Source of the DNA: Accumulibacter sp.
GTDB taxonomy: Bacteria > Pseudomonadota > Gammaproteobacteria > Burkholderiales > Rhodocyclaceae
DNA length: 46,854 bases
NCBI GenBank assembly: GCA_031280565.1
Contig: JAITGN010000043.1
Span: 1-46,854, forward strand
Direction: 5' to 3'
This document shows positions 27,250 through 36,999 of this stretch, one piece after another. The translations under genes were made by a program, and so were the position numbers. A model generated the notes under the pieces. It worked only from the letters and a program-made list of their open reading frames with translations. It searched no databases and was not told where the DNA came from. Within the stretch, counting starts at the first letter, position 1. Each line of letters starts with the position of its first letter.

Positions 27250-28238
27250 GCCGCATCCCCGTTATCGCGGTGACCTCGGGTGAGCCGGCGGGGGTCGGTC
27301 CGGAGTTATGTCTTCGTCTTCCGGAAAGGGAGTTTTCCGGAGCGCGGCTGCTTGTTCTGGGTGACCGCCGCCTGATGGATGAACGTGCCAGACAGGCAGG
27401 AATTTCCGCCATCTTGCGCGAAGATTCCGTTATGCAGCCGCTCGGGCGTGGCGGGCTGGATATTCTGGATATTCCGCTCATCGCCGATGTCCTGCCGGGA
27501 CATCCTGATCCGGCCAACGCGCCCTATGTCCTGCGTCAGATCGATTGCGCCCTGGCTGGCTGCCGTTCGGGCGAGTTCGCCGCGATGGTTACAGCGCCCG
27601 TGAATAAAAGCGTGATCAACGACGCCGGAATCGCCTTTACGGGACATACCGAATACCTGGCGGAAAAAACAGGAACGCCGCGCGTTGTCATGATGCTGGC
27701 AGGCGGCGGTTTGCGCGTCGCGCTGGCGACGACCCATCTGGCGCTCAAGGATGTCCCGGCGGCCATAACGCAGCCATCGCTTGAAGAAACTTTGCGCATT
27801 TTGCATAACGACCTGAAGAAAAAATACGGAATCGAATCGCCGCGCATCCTTGTTTCCGGGCTGAATCCGCACGCCGGTGAAGGCGGTTATCTCGGGCGCG
27901 AGGAAATCGACGTCATTCAGCCCGTTCTTGACCGTCTGCGAGGCGAGGGGATGCGTCTGATTGGCCCGCTTCCGGCGGATACGATTTTTACTCCGCCCCT
28001 TCTTTCGCAAGGCGACTGTGTTCTGGCCATGTACCACGATCAGGGACTTGCGGCGCTCAAATACGCCAGTTTTGGCAACGGAATCAATGTGACGCTGGGC
28101 CTTCCGGTTATCCGGACGTCGGTCGATCACGGGACGGCGCTGGATATCGCCGGAACCGGCGCCGCTGATCCGAGCAGCCTGTTCATCGCGGTCGAACAGG
28201 CCATAGCGATGGCGCGCCGCCAGGTTTCATTGAAATGA
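27246..28238 (+). CDS. pdxA: 4-hydroxythreonine-4-phosphate dehydrogenase
   Basis: PdxA oxidises 4-phosphohydroxy-threonine in the DXP-dependent pyridoxal-phosphate pathway. The start is the GTG that overlaps the surA stop (GTGA). It gives VSRIPVIAVTSGEPAGVGPE, the conserved N-terminus, and 330 residues. Metal and substrate motifs include TAPVNKSVINDAG, FTGHTEYLAEKTG, SGLNPHAGEGG, MYHDQGLAALKY and RTSVDHGTALDIAG. It is coupled at both ends within lptD-surA-pdxA-rsmA. The DXP pathway also needs SerC, for which this window holds only a ruined fragment. Confidence 0.96.
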   Translation: MSRIPVIAVTSGEPAGVGPELCLRLPEREFSGARLLVLGDRRLMDERARQAGISAILREDSVMQPLGRGGLDILDIPLIADVLPGHPDPANAPYVLRQIDCALAGCRSGEFAAMVTAPVNKSVINDAGIAFTGHTEYLAEKTGTPRVVMMLAGGGLRVALATTHLALKDVPAAITQPSLEETLRILHNDLKKKYGIESPRILVSGLNPHAGEGGYLGREEIDVIQPVLDRLRGEGMRLIGPLPADTIFTPPLLSQGDCVLAMYHDQGLAALKYASFGNGINVTLGLPVIRTSVDHGTALDIAGTGAADPSSLFIAVEQAIAMARRQVSLK

Positions 28239-29071
28239 GCCGCACCTTCGCGCGCAAGCGGTTTGGGCAGCATTTTTTGACCGATCGCCAGGTTATCGCC
28301 AGCATTGTCGAGGCCATTTCGCCAAAGCCCGGAGATTGCCTCATCGAAATCGGCCCGGGACTCGGCGCGTTGACGCGGCCGTTGCTTTCGCGGGCGGGGC
28401 ATTTGCATGTCGTCGAAATTGATCGCGACATCGTCGCGCGCTTGAGGCGCGAATGGGAATGGGGGTCCGAAAAACTTTCGATCCACACAGGCGACGCGCT
28501 CGATTTCGATTTCAGGGCCTTGGCCGGGAACGGGAATACGCCGGCGCGCATTGTCGGCAATCTGCCCTATAACATTTCGACCCCGCTGCTTTTCCATCTG
28601 GAGCGCTGTGCGGATTGTGTGATCGACATGCATTTCATGCTGCAGAAAGAGGTTGTTGACCGGCTGGCGGCCAGGCCGGGAACCGCGGATTACGGGCGCT
28701 TGTCGGTCATGTTCCAGTCGCGTTTTGTTATTGACCGTTTGTTTGACGTTCCGCCGGAGTCTTTCGATCCGCCGCCGCGGGTTGATTCGTCTGTCGTCCG
28801 CCTGATTCCACTGCCAGCCTGCGAGCTGAAAGTCGTGAACCGGGAATTCTTTTCCCGTCTCGTGCGCGCCGCATTCTCCCAGCGGCGCAAAATGCTGCGC
28901 AACACTCTAAAAGGACTGCTCGACGAATCCGGTTTTTCAAAGCTCGGAATCGAACCGTCCGCGCGCGCTGAAGAATTGTCCGTCGATATGTATGCGCGGA
29001 TCAGCAACGCGCTCGATGTATTTCCTGAAAGTTTTTGCGCGTCCGGTTTTGGAAAACGCGATGAAAAATAA
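28235..29071 (+). CDS. rsmA: 16S rRNA dimethyladenosine transferase
   Basis: RsmA (KsgA) dimethylates two adjacent adenines (A1518 and A1519) of helix 45 in 16S rRNA using SAM. The 278 residues carry KRFGQHFLTD at the N-terminus, SAM motif I EIGPGLGALT, motif II VVEIDRD, the catalytic motif IV NLPYNIS and the C-terminal helical domain with VRAAFSQRRKMLRNTLKG. The start overlaps the pdxA stop as ATGA. It is the last gene of the lptD operon. Confidence 0.96.
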   Translation: MSRTFARKRFGQHFLTDRQVIASIVEAISPKPGDCLIEIGPGLGALTRPLLSRAGHLHVVEIDRDIVARLRREWEWGSEKLSIHTGDALDFDFRALAGNGNTPARIVGNLPYNISTPLLFHLERCADCVIDMHFMLQKEVVDRLAARPGTADYGRLSVMFQSRFVIDRLFDVPPESFDPPPRVDSSVVRLIPLPACELKVVNREFFSRLVRAAFSQRRKMLRNTLKGLLDESGFSKLGIEPSARAEELSVDMYARISNALDVFPESFCASGFGKRDEK

Positions 29072-29348
29072 TAATATCGTTTTCAAGCGATTTTAGTCGT
29101 AATTATTTAAAAAATACCTTGAAAACGAATATGTCTTTGAAAAAAGACCGGTTTTTCTTTTCGAAAAAAAATGGTAAAACCGCTTGAAATCGTCAGTTAT
29201 TTATAACTGATTCGCCATTTTCAGGAAAATTTATTGATAAAATAACGTAGTGGCCGATGAATCAGCAGAATTTTTTCGTAATATATTCTAAAAGAATTCC
29301 CTGTTCTCGACGAGAGACGGGGCTGAAAAAACGGAAGAGCGCTGGCGG
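29072..29348. other. AT-rich gap between converging rsmA and guaC
   Basis: There is no gene here. The gap is markedly AT-rich compared with its surroundings. It contains a perfect 10-base inverted repeat CGTTTTCAAG (29079-29088) and CTTGAAAACG (29118-29127), a hairpin CAGTTA-TTTA-TAACTG near 29193, and T-runs that could end transcription on either strand. The word CGTTTTCAAGCGATTTTA recurs in modified form near 42771 and 42835. Confidence 0.6.
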
Positions 29349-30395
29349 CTAGTTTCCGCGTGTGCCGAAGATGTCGTTGGTTTGTTGGCTGACGCGCACG
29401 AAAGTTGTCCGTTTCGATAATTCTTTCAGACGGAGCGCGCCAACGTAAGTGCAGGCCGAGCGCACGCCGCCAAGAATTTCACGTACCGTGTCGATAACGG
29501 CGCCGCGATAGTCAAGCAGAACCTCCTTGCCTTCTGCCGCGCGGTAATCCGCAACGCCTCCGGCATATCGGGCCATTGCTTCGCGCGAACTCATGCCATA
29601 AAAACGCATCTTGCGCACGCCGCCAATTTCGACGATTTCCGAAGCGCATTCATTGTGTCCGGCAAACATGCCGCCGAGCATGACGAAATCGGCGCCCGCG
29701 CCAAACGCTTTCGCCAGATCACCGGGGCAGGTGCAGCCGCCGTCGGCGCAAATCAGGCCGCGCAATCCATGCGCCGCGTCAGCACATTCGATGATCGCGG
29801 AAAGCTGCGGATAGCCGACGCCCGCCACCTTGCGGGTTGTGCATACGGATCCTGGCCCGATGCCAACCTTGACGATATCAACGCCGTCGAGAATCAGCTC
29901 TTCGGTCATTTCGCCGGTAACGACGTTGCCCGCCATGAGCGTGATTTCCGGGAAGGCGGAACGCAGTTTATGAATGAAACGGATGAAAGCGCGGGTATAG
30001 CCGTTGGCGACGTCGACGCAAACGTAATTGATCGATCCATTGGCTTTTTCCATGATCCGGACGAATTTATCGTAATCTGGTGGCGTGATTCCCATCGAGT
30101 AGAACACGGGCGGCAGCTCCGGGCGTTCTGCGAAAAAGGACAGGAGCGCGTCATCGCCATAATGTTTGTGCAGCGCGCAGGAAAGCGATTCGCGGGCCAG
30201 CGCGTCCGCCATTTCAAAGGTTCCGACCGTGTCCATGTTGGACGCGATGATCGGGATGCCGTGGTATTTGCGCGAAGAGTGTGGGAAGACGAAATCGCGT
30301 GAAATGTCGACGCCGGAACGTGAAACGAGCGTCGAGCGTTTGGGACGGATGAGAACATCCTTGAAATCGAGCTTGATATCCTGCTCAATGCGCAT
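29349..30395 (-). CDS. guaC: GMP reductase
   Basis: GuaC reduces GMP to IMP with NADPH, releasing ammonia, so guanine nucleotides can be turned back to the shared precursor. The 348 residues form an IMPDH-like TIM barrel without CBS domains. The N-terminal [13 protein letters not shown], the catalytic-cysteine loop [11 protein letters not shown] (Cys about 185), [21 protein letters not shown] and [10 protein letters not shown] are as in E. coli GuaC (347 residues). It begins three bases after the stop of the TetR regulator, so both are probably on one transcript. Confidence 0.95.
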   Translation of the reverse strand: MRIEQDIKLDFKDVLIRPKRSTLVSRSGVDISRDFVFPHSSRKYHGIPIIASNMDTVGTFEMADALARESLSCALHKHYGDDALLSFFAERPELPPVFYSMGITPPDYDKFVRIMEKANGSINYVCVDVANGYTRAFIRFIHKLRSAFPEITLMAGNVVTGEMTEELILDGVDIVKVGIGPGSVCTTRKVAGVGYPQLSAIIECADAAHGLRGLICADGGCTCPGDLAKAFGAGADFVMLGGMFAGHNECASEIVEIGGVRKMRFYGMSSREAMARYAGGVADYRAAEGKEVLLDYRGAVIDTVREILGGVRSACTYVGALRLKELSKRTTFVRVSQQTNDIFGTRGN

Positions 30396-30398
30396 GCG

Positions 30399-31031
30399 TT
30401 ATCCGCCGGACGGGTCATTCGCGCGTCGGTCACCCCGGCGCAGCGCGATATGGGCGCGGATCGACTCTTGCGCCTGCAAAAGCCGGTCGGCGCTCAGGGT
30501 AAAGTTGAGCAGTCCTGTCGAGAAAAACATTGTGTCATAGGCCATGACTTCGGGGTCGAGAGCCGGCCGCAGGAATCCCCGGTTCGCGGCACGCTCATAG
30601 ACAATCTTGAGCATCGACAGAATATCCCGCCGCGGGCGGAGGGCTTCGTACAGCACGGGAGCGAATTCGCCGACATACTCACAGCGCCACAACATGATTT
30701 CGAAAATCTGTCTGACCGATGGATCGTTTTTGAGTATCTCGATGAGTTCAAGCAGAAATCGCTCAATCGCGTCGAGAGGATTCTGGACGTCTTCCGAAAG
30801 CATGTCGAATTTGATCTGGCTCGTATGATTCAGCGCCTGTTCGCGCATGGCGTGAAAAAGTTCGGTCTTGTTTTTGAAATGCCAATAAATCGCGCCGCGC
30901 GTGACGCCAGCGATGCGGGCGATTTTTTCAAGCGATGTGCGGCTGACGCCGAATTCGTGAAAAGCACGGCGCGCGGCGTCGATGATTCCGATCCGCGTCC
31001 GTTCCGTTTCCGCTTTCGTTTTTCTTACCAA
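30399..31031 (-). CDS. TetR-family repressor of the RND efflux operon (AcrR/TtgR type)
   Basis: This 210-residue dimeric repressor has an N-terminal helix-turn-helix (about 11-57) reading FGVSRTSLEKIARIAGVTRG then AIYWHFKNKTEL, and a C-terminal drug-binding domain typical of AcrR/TtgR regulators. The start is a TTG (minus strand) preceded by GGAAAAG. No in-frame ATG lies before the conserved DNA-binding domain, and MVRKTKAETERTR is the usual start of this family. It is divergent from the efflux operon with a 143-base gap holding an AcrR-like operator, so it most likely represses the pump and itself. guaC follows three bases downstream. Confidence 0.9.
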   Translation of the reverse strand: MVRKTKAETERTRIGIIDAARRAFHEFGVSRTSLEKIARIAGVTRGAIYWHFKNKTELFHAMREQALNHTSQIKFDMLSEDVQNPLDAIERFLLELIEILKNDPSVRQIFEIMLWRCEYVGEFAPVLYEALRPRRDILSMLKIVYERAANRGFLRPALDPEVMAYDTMFFSTGLLNFTLSADRLLQAQESIRAHIALRRGDRRANDPSGG

Positions 31032-31102
31032 GTCTTTTCCATGTCAAGCAGGGTTAAAAAACGCCTCTGTTTTTATTTTTCCGGGCAGAGAATAGCATAC
31101 AA

Positions 31103-31131
31103 TTGCATACATTCAGTTTTGTATGTATAAT
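31103..31131 (+). promoter_or_regulatory. efflux-operon promoter with AcrR-like operator
   Basis: A -35 box TTGCAT (31103-31108), a 17-base spacer and a perfect -10 TATAAT (31126-31131) precede the membrane-fusion-protein gene. The spacer lies in the inverted repeat CATACATT-N5-TTGTATG (about 31106-31125), close to the known E. coli acrAB operator core CATACATT...AATGTATG. A second GCATACA lies ten bases upstream (31095). Binding of the divergent TetR regulator here would block RNA polymerase directly. Confidence 0.75.
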
Positions 31132-31174
31132 CCCTGACTTTCTGGCCGTTCCTCATGTGAACCGGAGTTTATTT

Positions 31175-32380
31175 ATGTCTTTCCCTTTGAATCTGTTCCG
31201 CTGGTCGCGTTTCGGCGTAATACTGACTGTTCCGGCGTTGTTTTTGTCCGCGTGTTCCGATAGAAACGCGCCCCCGGAAACGCCGCCGGTTCCCGTGACG
31301 ATTCTTGAGGTCAAGCCTGTCAACCTGCCCGCGGTCATCGAGATTGTTGGTCAGATGGAGGGCGCAAAGGAAACCGAGGTTCGTCCGCGTGTCGGCGGAA
31401 TTCTGGTTAAACGCCTGTACACGGAAGGGTCGAACGTTCAGGCCGGGCAGCCGCTTTTCCAGATCGACAAGGCGCCTTATCTGAATGCGCTGGCGGAAAG
31501 CCGCGCGCGCGCGCAGCAAACGGCGCGCGAGGAAGCGCGGATGAAGGGCCTGCTTGAACATAACGCGGTGAGCCGGAAAGAATACGATGATGCGGCGTCG
31601 GCGAATGCCATGGCACAAGCCGCGCTTGAGCAGGCGAAGCTGAATCTTTCCTGGACGACGGTCGTTGCGCCGGTTTCCGGAGTTTCCGGCCGTTCCGCCC
31701 GTTCCGAAGGTAATTTGACCAGCGTGAATGATCAGATGCCTTTGACCACGATTTCGCAATCCAGTCTGGTGTGGGTGCGTTTCGGGTTGTCTGAATCCGA
31801 TATCGCGTCTTTGCCGGGTGGCCGTATCAAGGAAGAAGAAATCAAACGCGTCGAACTGCTTCTTCCGGACGGACGGGTTTATTCGAAACAGGGAAAAATC
31901 AATTTTTTCGCATCGACCATCGATACGGTGCTGGGGACGCGGCAACTGCGGGCCGAATTCGATAACAGCGAAAACGAGCTGTTGCCGGGTCAGTTTGTCC
32001 GCGTGCGTTTGACGACCGGCGACCGCGATGGCGTTTTTTTAGTGCCGCAGTCGGCGGTTGTTCAGACAGAGCTTGCGCGTCTCGTCATGCTGGCTGACGC
32101 CCAGAGCAAGGTCGCCCCGCGGCCGGTTGTGGCGGCCGAATGGCACGGCAGTGACTGGGTGATTCTTCATGGGCTGAAGGCGGGCGACAGGGTTATTGTG
32201 GATAACCTGATGAAATTGCGCCCGGGTGCGTCTGTCGCGCTGCACGGCCCGAAAATTCCGCCGGCGGAGGGCGGGCAACCGGCGGCGAATCCGCCTGGAA
32301 CGGCGCGGCAAGATTCCAGCGAGTCGAATGCGCGGGAGACTTCCGGCGCCGCTCCGGAGCGGCCGGCCGCACAAAAATAA
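31175..32380 (+). CDS. RND efflux periplasmic adaptor lipoprotein
   Basis: This is the membrane-fusion protein of an AcrA/MexA/BpeA-type tripartite drug pump. The start at 31175 follows GGAG at good spacing. A lipoprotein signal with lipobox LSAC (Cys27) anchors the 401-residue protein in the inner membrane. The lipoyl half-motifs (EVRPRVGGILVKRLYTEGSNVQAGQPLFQID and WTTVVAPVSGVSGRS, given here only as landmarks) flank an alpha-hairpin of about 60 residues. The beta-barrel and membrane-proximal domains follow. It is first in the operon with the RND pump and outer-membrane channel, which start 26 bases downstream and beyond. Confidence 0.93.
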   Translation: MSFPLNLFRWSRFGVILTVPALFLSACSDRNAPPETPPVPVTILEVKPVNLPAVIEIVGQMEGAKETEVRPRVGGILVKRLYTEGSNVQAGQPLFQIDKAPYLNALAESRARAQQTAREEARMKGLLEHNAVSRKEYDDAASANAMAQAALEQAKLNLSWTTVVAPVSGVSGRSARSEGNLTSVNDQMPLTTISQSSLVWVRFGLSESDIASLPGGRIKEEEIKRVELLLPDGRVYSKQGKINFFASTIDTVLGTRQLRAEFDNSENELLPGQFVRVRLTTGDRDGVFLVPQSAVVQTELARLVMLADAQSKVAPRPVVAAEWHGSDWVILHGLKAGDRVIVDNLMKLRPGASVALHGPKIPPAEGGQPAANPPGTARQDSSESNARETSGAAPERPAAQK

Positions 32381-32405
32381 CGATCCGCGTCAGTAAAGGA
32401 TTTTC

Positions 32406-35400
32406 ATGTCACCACGCTTTTTTATCAACCGGCCGATTTTTGCTTCGGTCATCTCGATCGTCATGGTTGTGGCCGGAATCGTGGCTTCCATCACGCTGCC
32501 GGTTTCGCAATATCCGAATATCACGCCGCCGACCGTGGTCATTTCGGCCATGTATCCCGGCGCGTCCGCTGAAACGTTGACAAAGACTGTCGCTGCGCCG
32601 ATCGAAGAACAGCTCTCGGGCATCGATGGGCTGATGTATTTCAATTCCAGCGCGTCTTCCAACGGTTCGCTGGTTATTACCGTTTCTTTCGAGGTGGGAA
32701 CCGATCCGGATATCGCGACAGTTTATGTGAATAACCGTGTGAAGATCGCCGAACCGCGTCTTCCGGACGTTGTGCGTCAATACGGCGTAACTGTCATGAA
32801 GCGTTCCAGCAACATCCTGCTGGTCGCCAACCTCACTTCGCCGGGAGGAACGCATTCGCGGCTTTATCTGTCCAATTACCTTCTTATCAACGTTCAGGAT
32901 GAAATAAAACGGATTCCTGGGGTCGGCGATGCCCAGATTTTTGGCGCGATGGATTATTCGATGCGCGTGTGGCTCAAGCCGGACCGGATGGCGCAGCTCG
33001 GCGTGACGACAACCGACATTGCCAATGCCATCGCCTCCCAGAACCGGCAGAACGCGGCGGGCAAAATTGGACAGGAGCCTGTGCCCGATGGCCAGAGCCT
33101 GGTGTATTCGGTTGTCGCCAAGGGACGGATGGTGACGCCGGAACAGTTCGGAAACATTGTCATTCGCGCGGGCGGCGGACGCGGCGTTCTGTATCTCAAG
33201 GATGTCGCGCGTCTCGAACTTGGCGCTCAGAACTACGACACGAAAGCCAACAGGGATGGCAAAGAGATGGTTGCTCTTGGCGTTTTCCTGCAAGCCGATG
33301 CAAACGCGCTGGAAACCGCAAAACGCGTCAAGGCGCGCCTGGATGAACTGAAGGCGAGTTTCCCCGATGATGTGACATATGACATTCCTTACGATACGAC
33401 CAAGTTCATTCGGGCATCCATAAGCGAGGTATTGCAAACCGGTATTGAGGCGTTGTTGCTGGTTGCCGCGGTTGTTTTCGTTTTTCTGCAGAACTGGCGC
33501 GCCACGCTGATCCCCATGATTGCCGTGCCCGTTTCGATAATCGGCACATTCGCCGCGCTGTGGGCATTCGGTTTTTCCATCAATACGCTGACGCTGTTCG
33601 GCATGGTGCTGGCCATCGGCACGGTGGTCGACGACGCGATCATCGTGCTTGAGAATGTCGAGCGCCTGATGTCTACAAAAAGGCTCAAACCCAAAGCCGC
33701 GGCTATTGAAGCCATGCGTGAAGTGTCGGGCGCCGTTGTGGCCACTGTGCTCGTGCTTTGCGCCGTATTCGTTCCTGTCGCTTTCCTTGGCGGCATCGCG
33801 GGTGAATTGTATAAACAGTTTGCCATTACAATATCGATTTCCGTAACGCTTTCCGGCGTGGTCGCGCTGACCCTGACGCCGGCTTTGTGCGCCATTTTGC
33901 TGAAACCTTTCAAGGAAGTGCCGCTTTTTCGGCCATTCAACCGCGCCCTTTACGCGCTCACGAACCATTACACGAATATCGTCGAAAAAATCCTGCATTA
34001 CCGCGTTATGGGAATGATCGCGTGCGTCGTTATTTTTGCCGCGACCGTTGGCATGTTCCGGGTGGTTCCCGGCGGATTTGTTCCGCCTGAAGATCAGGGT
34101 TTTCTGCTTAGCGCGCTGATGCTTCCGGATGGAGCGAGTCTGCAACGCACCGATGTGTCGGGCAATATGCTCCAGGATATGATCAGAAAAGATCCCGGAG
34201 CGGCCGATGTTTTTTTCATCGCGGGAAACGACATTATCAGCGGCAGTATGAGATCCAATGCGGGCACCATATTCATTCCGCTGAAAGACTGGGATAAACG
34301 GGAAGATGACGCAAACGCCCTGCAAAGCAAATACTCCCGGATGGGCATGATGTTGCCGGACGGTCTCGGACTGGTATTCAATCCGCCGCCGATCCAGGGA
34401 CTCGGCACCGCGGGCGGCTTTGAAGCTTATATCCAGGCGCGCGGCGAAAGTGATCCTGCCAAGTTATCCGCCGTTACCCAGCAATTCATGGAGGCCCTGA
34501 AAAAACAGCCTGAGATCAGGAGTGTCAACACTTTCTTCCGTCCGTCGTCTCCGCAGATTTACGTTGAGGTGGATGAACCGAAAGCGATGTCGTTCGGCAT
34601 TCCGCCAGCCGATGTCTATACTTCGCTTCAGGCGACGATGGGTTCGCTTTATGTCAACGATTTCAATATCAGCGGCCACACTTACCGTGTCCAGCTCCAG
34701 GCGGACAAAACCTATCGCTCCAGGCCCGAGGACATGGGCAAGATTCATGTGCGCGCGGCAAATGGCTCAATGATTCCTGTCTCGGCGCTGATTCGTGTGA
34801 AAAACGTTTTCGGCGCGGAACAGCTGGAACGTTTCAACGGGTTTCTTGCCTCCAAGATCATGGGTGACGCCCATCCCGGCGTGAGTATCGGCGACTCGAT
34901 CAAGATTGTCGAAACTGTCGCCAGGGAATCGCTTCCCGATGGCTATCAACTCGCGTGGGTCGCGCAGGCGTTTCAGGCCAAGCGGACGGGGACGGCATCC
35001 TCGCTCGCATTTAGTTTTGGCATCCTGATGGTTTTCCTGATTCTGGCGGCGCAGTATGAAAGATGGTCGCTTCCGGTCGCCATCATCCTGGCGGTGCCAT
35101 TTGGGTTGTTTGGTGCGTTCGCGGCTGTTTTGATGCGTTCAATGCCCAACGACATTTATTTTCAGATCAGCCTGATCGTTTTGGTCGGATTGACGGCAAA
35201 GAACGCTATCCTGATTGTCGAATTCGCCGCGCAAAAACACAGCGAAGGCATGAGCGTACTGCAGGCGGCGCTTGAAGGCGCGCGACTCCGTTTCCGCCCC
35301 ATCCTCATGACCTCGCTGACCTTCATTCTCGGCGTGCTTCCGCTGGTCAAGGCGACTGGTGCGGGCGCGGCCGGCCGCCGTTCGATGGGCACGGGCGTTT

Positions 35401-35528
35401 TTGGAGGCATGCTGACAGCGACGTTTATCGCCATCCTGTTCATACCGATGTTCTTCAGCTTGCTTTCGAGCAAAAATCCGCCGCAGCGGGACGACGACGA
35501 AAAGGAGAGCGCACATGAAACGCATTGA
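32406..35528 (+). CDS. RND multidrug efflux transporter (HAE1 family)
   Basis: This is the proton-driven inner-membrane pump, 1040 residues, of the AcrB/MexB/BpeB class. It starts with FFINRPIFASVISIVMVVAG and has two six-helix transmembrane repeats with two large periplasmic loops. The TM4 proton-relay aspartates are in GTVVDDAIIVLENVER, and the second-half counterpart with its lysine is at LVGLTAKNAILIVEFA. The porter-domain motif ISAMYPGASAETL is normal for drug pumps rather than metal pumps. It overlaps the outer-membrane channel gene by 14 bases. Confidence 0.95.
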   Translation: MSPRFFINRPIFASVISIVMVVAGIVASITLPVSQYPNITPPTVVISAMYPGASAETLTKTVAAPIEEQLSGIDGLMYFNSSASSNGSLVITVSFEVGTDPDIATVYVNNRVKIAEPRLPDVVRQYGVTVMKRSSNILLVANLTSPGGTHSRLYLSNYLLINVQDEIKRIPGVGDAQIFGAMDYSMRVWLKPDRMAQLGVTTTDIANAIASQNRQNAAGKIGQEPVPDGQSLVYSVVAKGRMVTPEQFGNIVIRAGGGRGVLYLKDVARLELGAQNYDTKANRDGKEMVALGVFLQADANALETAKRVKARLDELKASFPDDVTYDIPYDTTKFIRASISEVLQTGIEALLLVAAVVFVFLQNWRATLIPMIAVPVSIIGTFAALWAFGFSINTLTLFGMVLAIGTVVDDAIIVLENVERLMSTKRLKPKAAAIEAMREVSGAVVATVLVLCAVFVPVAFLGGIAGELYKQFAITISISVTLSGVVALTLTPALCAILLKPFKEVPLFRPFNRALYALTNHYTNIVEKILHYRVMGMIACVVIFAATVGMFRVVPGGFVPPEDQGFLLSALMLPDGASLQRTDVSGNMLQDMIRKDPGAADVFFIAGNDIISGSMRSNAGTIFIPLKDWDKREDDANALQSKYSRMGMMLPDGLGLVFNPPPIQGLGTAGGFEAYIQARGESDPAKLSAVTQQFMEALKKQPEIRSVNTFFRPSSPQIYVEVDEPKAMSFGIPPADVYTSLQATMGSLYVNDFNISGHTYRVQLQADKTYRSRPEDMGKIHVRAANGSMIPVSALIRVKNVFGAEQLERFNGFLASKIMGDAHPGVSIGDSIKIVETVARESLPDGYQLAWVAQAFQAKRTGTASSLAFSFGILMVFLILAAQYERWSLPVAIILAVPFGLFGAFAAVLMRSMPNDIYFQISLIVLVGLTAKNAILIVEFAAQKHSEGMSVLQAALEGARLRFRPILMTSLTFILGVLPLVKATGAGAAGRRSMGTGVFGGMLTATFIAILFIPMFFSLLSSKNPPQRDDDEKESAHETH

Positions 35529-36999
35529 TTTCTCGCGCTTTGGGTCGCTGCTCCTTGTCTTTTTGACAGGGTGCGCCGTAGGGCCGGATTACAGGCAACC
35601 GGCTGCCGGTTTGCCCGAAGCGTACAGCCTTTCTTCCGGCGGCGGCGCGAGCGGTGCGGCCAGCGCGGTTGTTTCCGGCGCGCATGTGTTGAGAGAGTGG
35701 TGGACGTTGTTTCAGGACGAAGAACTGAACGGACTGGTCGCGCGCGCGCATACGCATAACTTTGACCTGCAAATGGCCATCGCGCGCGTAGACGAAGCGG
35801 AAGGACTGGCGCGCGAAGCCGGTTCGGCTTTTTTTCCGAGGCTTGATCTCGGCGCGGCCAGTTCCCGCAATAAAGTAGGCGCGGTGAGCGCGATTCCGCT
35901 TCCCGCGGCCACGTCGCGTTTCCGCGATAGCCGCCAGGCGGCGTTGAGCGCTTCCTATGAAATCGACCTGTGGGGGAAAATACGCCGCGCCAGCGAAGCG
36001 GCGACTGCCGACCTTTTGTCGACTACCTATGCGCGGGATACTGTGGGGCTTTCCGTTGCCGGATATGTAAGCAACGCCTATATCGCGTTACGCGCGGCAG
36101 ACGCCAGCCTTGCGCTGATGAGGGGAACGCTGGAGAGCCGGGAACAGGCGCTTGAAATCGTCAAAAGCCGTTTGGCGGCGGGCAATGCCTCCCCGCTTGA
36201 TTTGCATCAGGCGGAAAGCAGTCTGGCAGCCGCGCAGGCGCAAATGGCCGAATTGCGGCGGCAGCGCGCGCTTGCTGAAAACCAGCTTGCGCTTTTGACA
36301 GGCCAGCCGGGACTGACTGTTAAACCGGACGATTTGCGCCGTCTGCCTGTTCCTCCTGTTCCTCCCGCAGGTTTGCCATCCGGTTTGATCGAATCGCGGC
36401 CTGACATCCGTCAGGCGGAAGAAGCGTTGATCGCAGCCAACGCGCGTATCGGTGTTGCCAAGGCGGCACTTTTTCCAAGCCTGTCGTTGACCGGAAGCGC
36501 GGGCAGCGAGAGCGCCGCGCTTGTCAAACTCTTTTCCGCTCCGGCGGAAGTCTGGTCAATTTCCGCTGCGTTGGCGATGCCGATTTTCGACGCGGGACGC
36601 AATTTTGCGCGTATTGATCAGGCAACGGCTCGTCAAAGACAGGCGCTGGCCAATTATCTGAAGAGCGTCCAGACCGCGTTCAAGGAAGTCAATGATGCAC
36701 TGTCCGGGCTGCGTGAAAACAGCGAAGGCGATCAGGCGCAGTCCACGCGCGCTCAGGCCGCGGAAAAAACGCTGGAACTTGCGCAGCGCCGTTACGAAGC
36801 GGGATATTCCCCGTTTCTTGAGGTGCTGGATGCACAGCGCAGCGCCAATGACGCGAATCTGGCGTTTATCAGCGTCCGGCAAGCGCGCCTCAATTCAATT
36901 ATCGATCTGTTCAAGGCGCTGGGCGGCGGCTGGAAAGATGGATTTAAAACCGCGCCTGTTGCGCCCGCCGAAAACGCGGCCGAATTGAACAAGAACTGA
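35515..36999 (+). CDS. outer-membrane efflux channel lipoprotein (OprM/NodT family)
   Basis: This is the TolC-like exit duct of the pump, 494 residues. It has a lipobox LTGC (Cys20) followed by the family start AVGPDYRQP. Two OEP repeats carry the typical WWTLFQDEELNGLV, ASYEIDLWGKIRRA, SRLAAGNASPLDLHQAES, SRPDIRQAEEALIAANARIG and RRYEAGYSPFLEVLDAQRS segments. It is the third gene of the operon, translationally coupled to the RND gene by a 14-base overlap. Confidence 0.94.
   Translation: MKRIDFSRFGSLLLVFLTGCAVGPDYRQPAAGLPEAYSLSSGGGASGAASAVVSGAHVLREWWTLFQDEELNGLVARAHTHNFDLQMAIARVDEAEGLAREAGSAFFPRLDLGAASSRNKVGAVSAIPLPAATSRFRDSRQAALSASYEIDLWGKIRRASEAATADLLSTTYARDTVGLSVAGYVSNAYIALRAADASLALMRGTLESREQALEIVKSRLAAGNASPLDLHQAESSLAAAQAQMAELRRQRALAENQLALLTGQPGLTVKPDDLRRLPVPPVPPAGLPSGLIESRPDIRQAEEALIAANARIGVAKAALFPSLSLTGSAGSESAALVKLFSAPAEVWSISAALAMPIFDAGRNFARIDQATARQRQALANYLKSVQTAFKEVNDALSGLRENSEGDQAQSTRAQAAEKTLELAQRRYEAGYSPFLEVLDAQRSANDANLAFISVRQARLNSIIDLFKALGGGWKDGFKTAPVAPAENAAELNKN

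Noticed and set aside
32409..34325. 638-codon minus-strand reading frame opposite the RND pump gene
   Set aside because: It is His/Arg/Asn-rich with no recognisable domain and is antisense to a strongly conserved transporter. It is a shadow frame.
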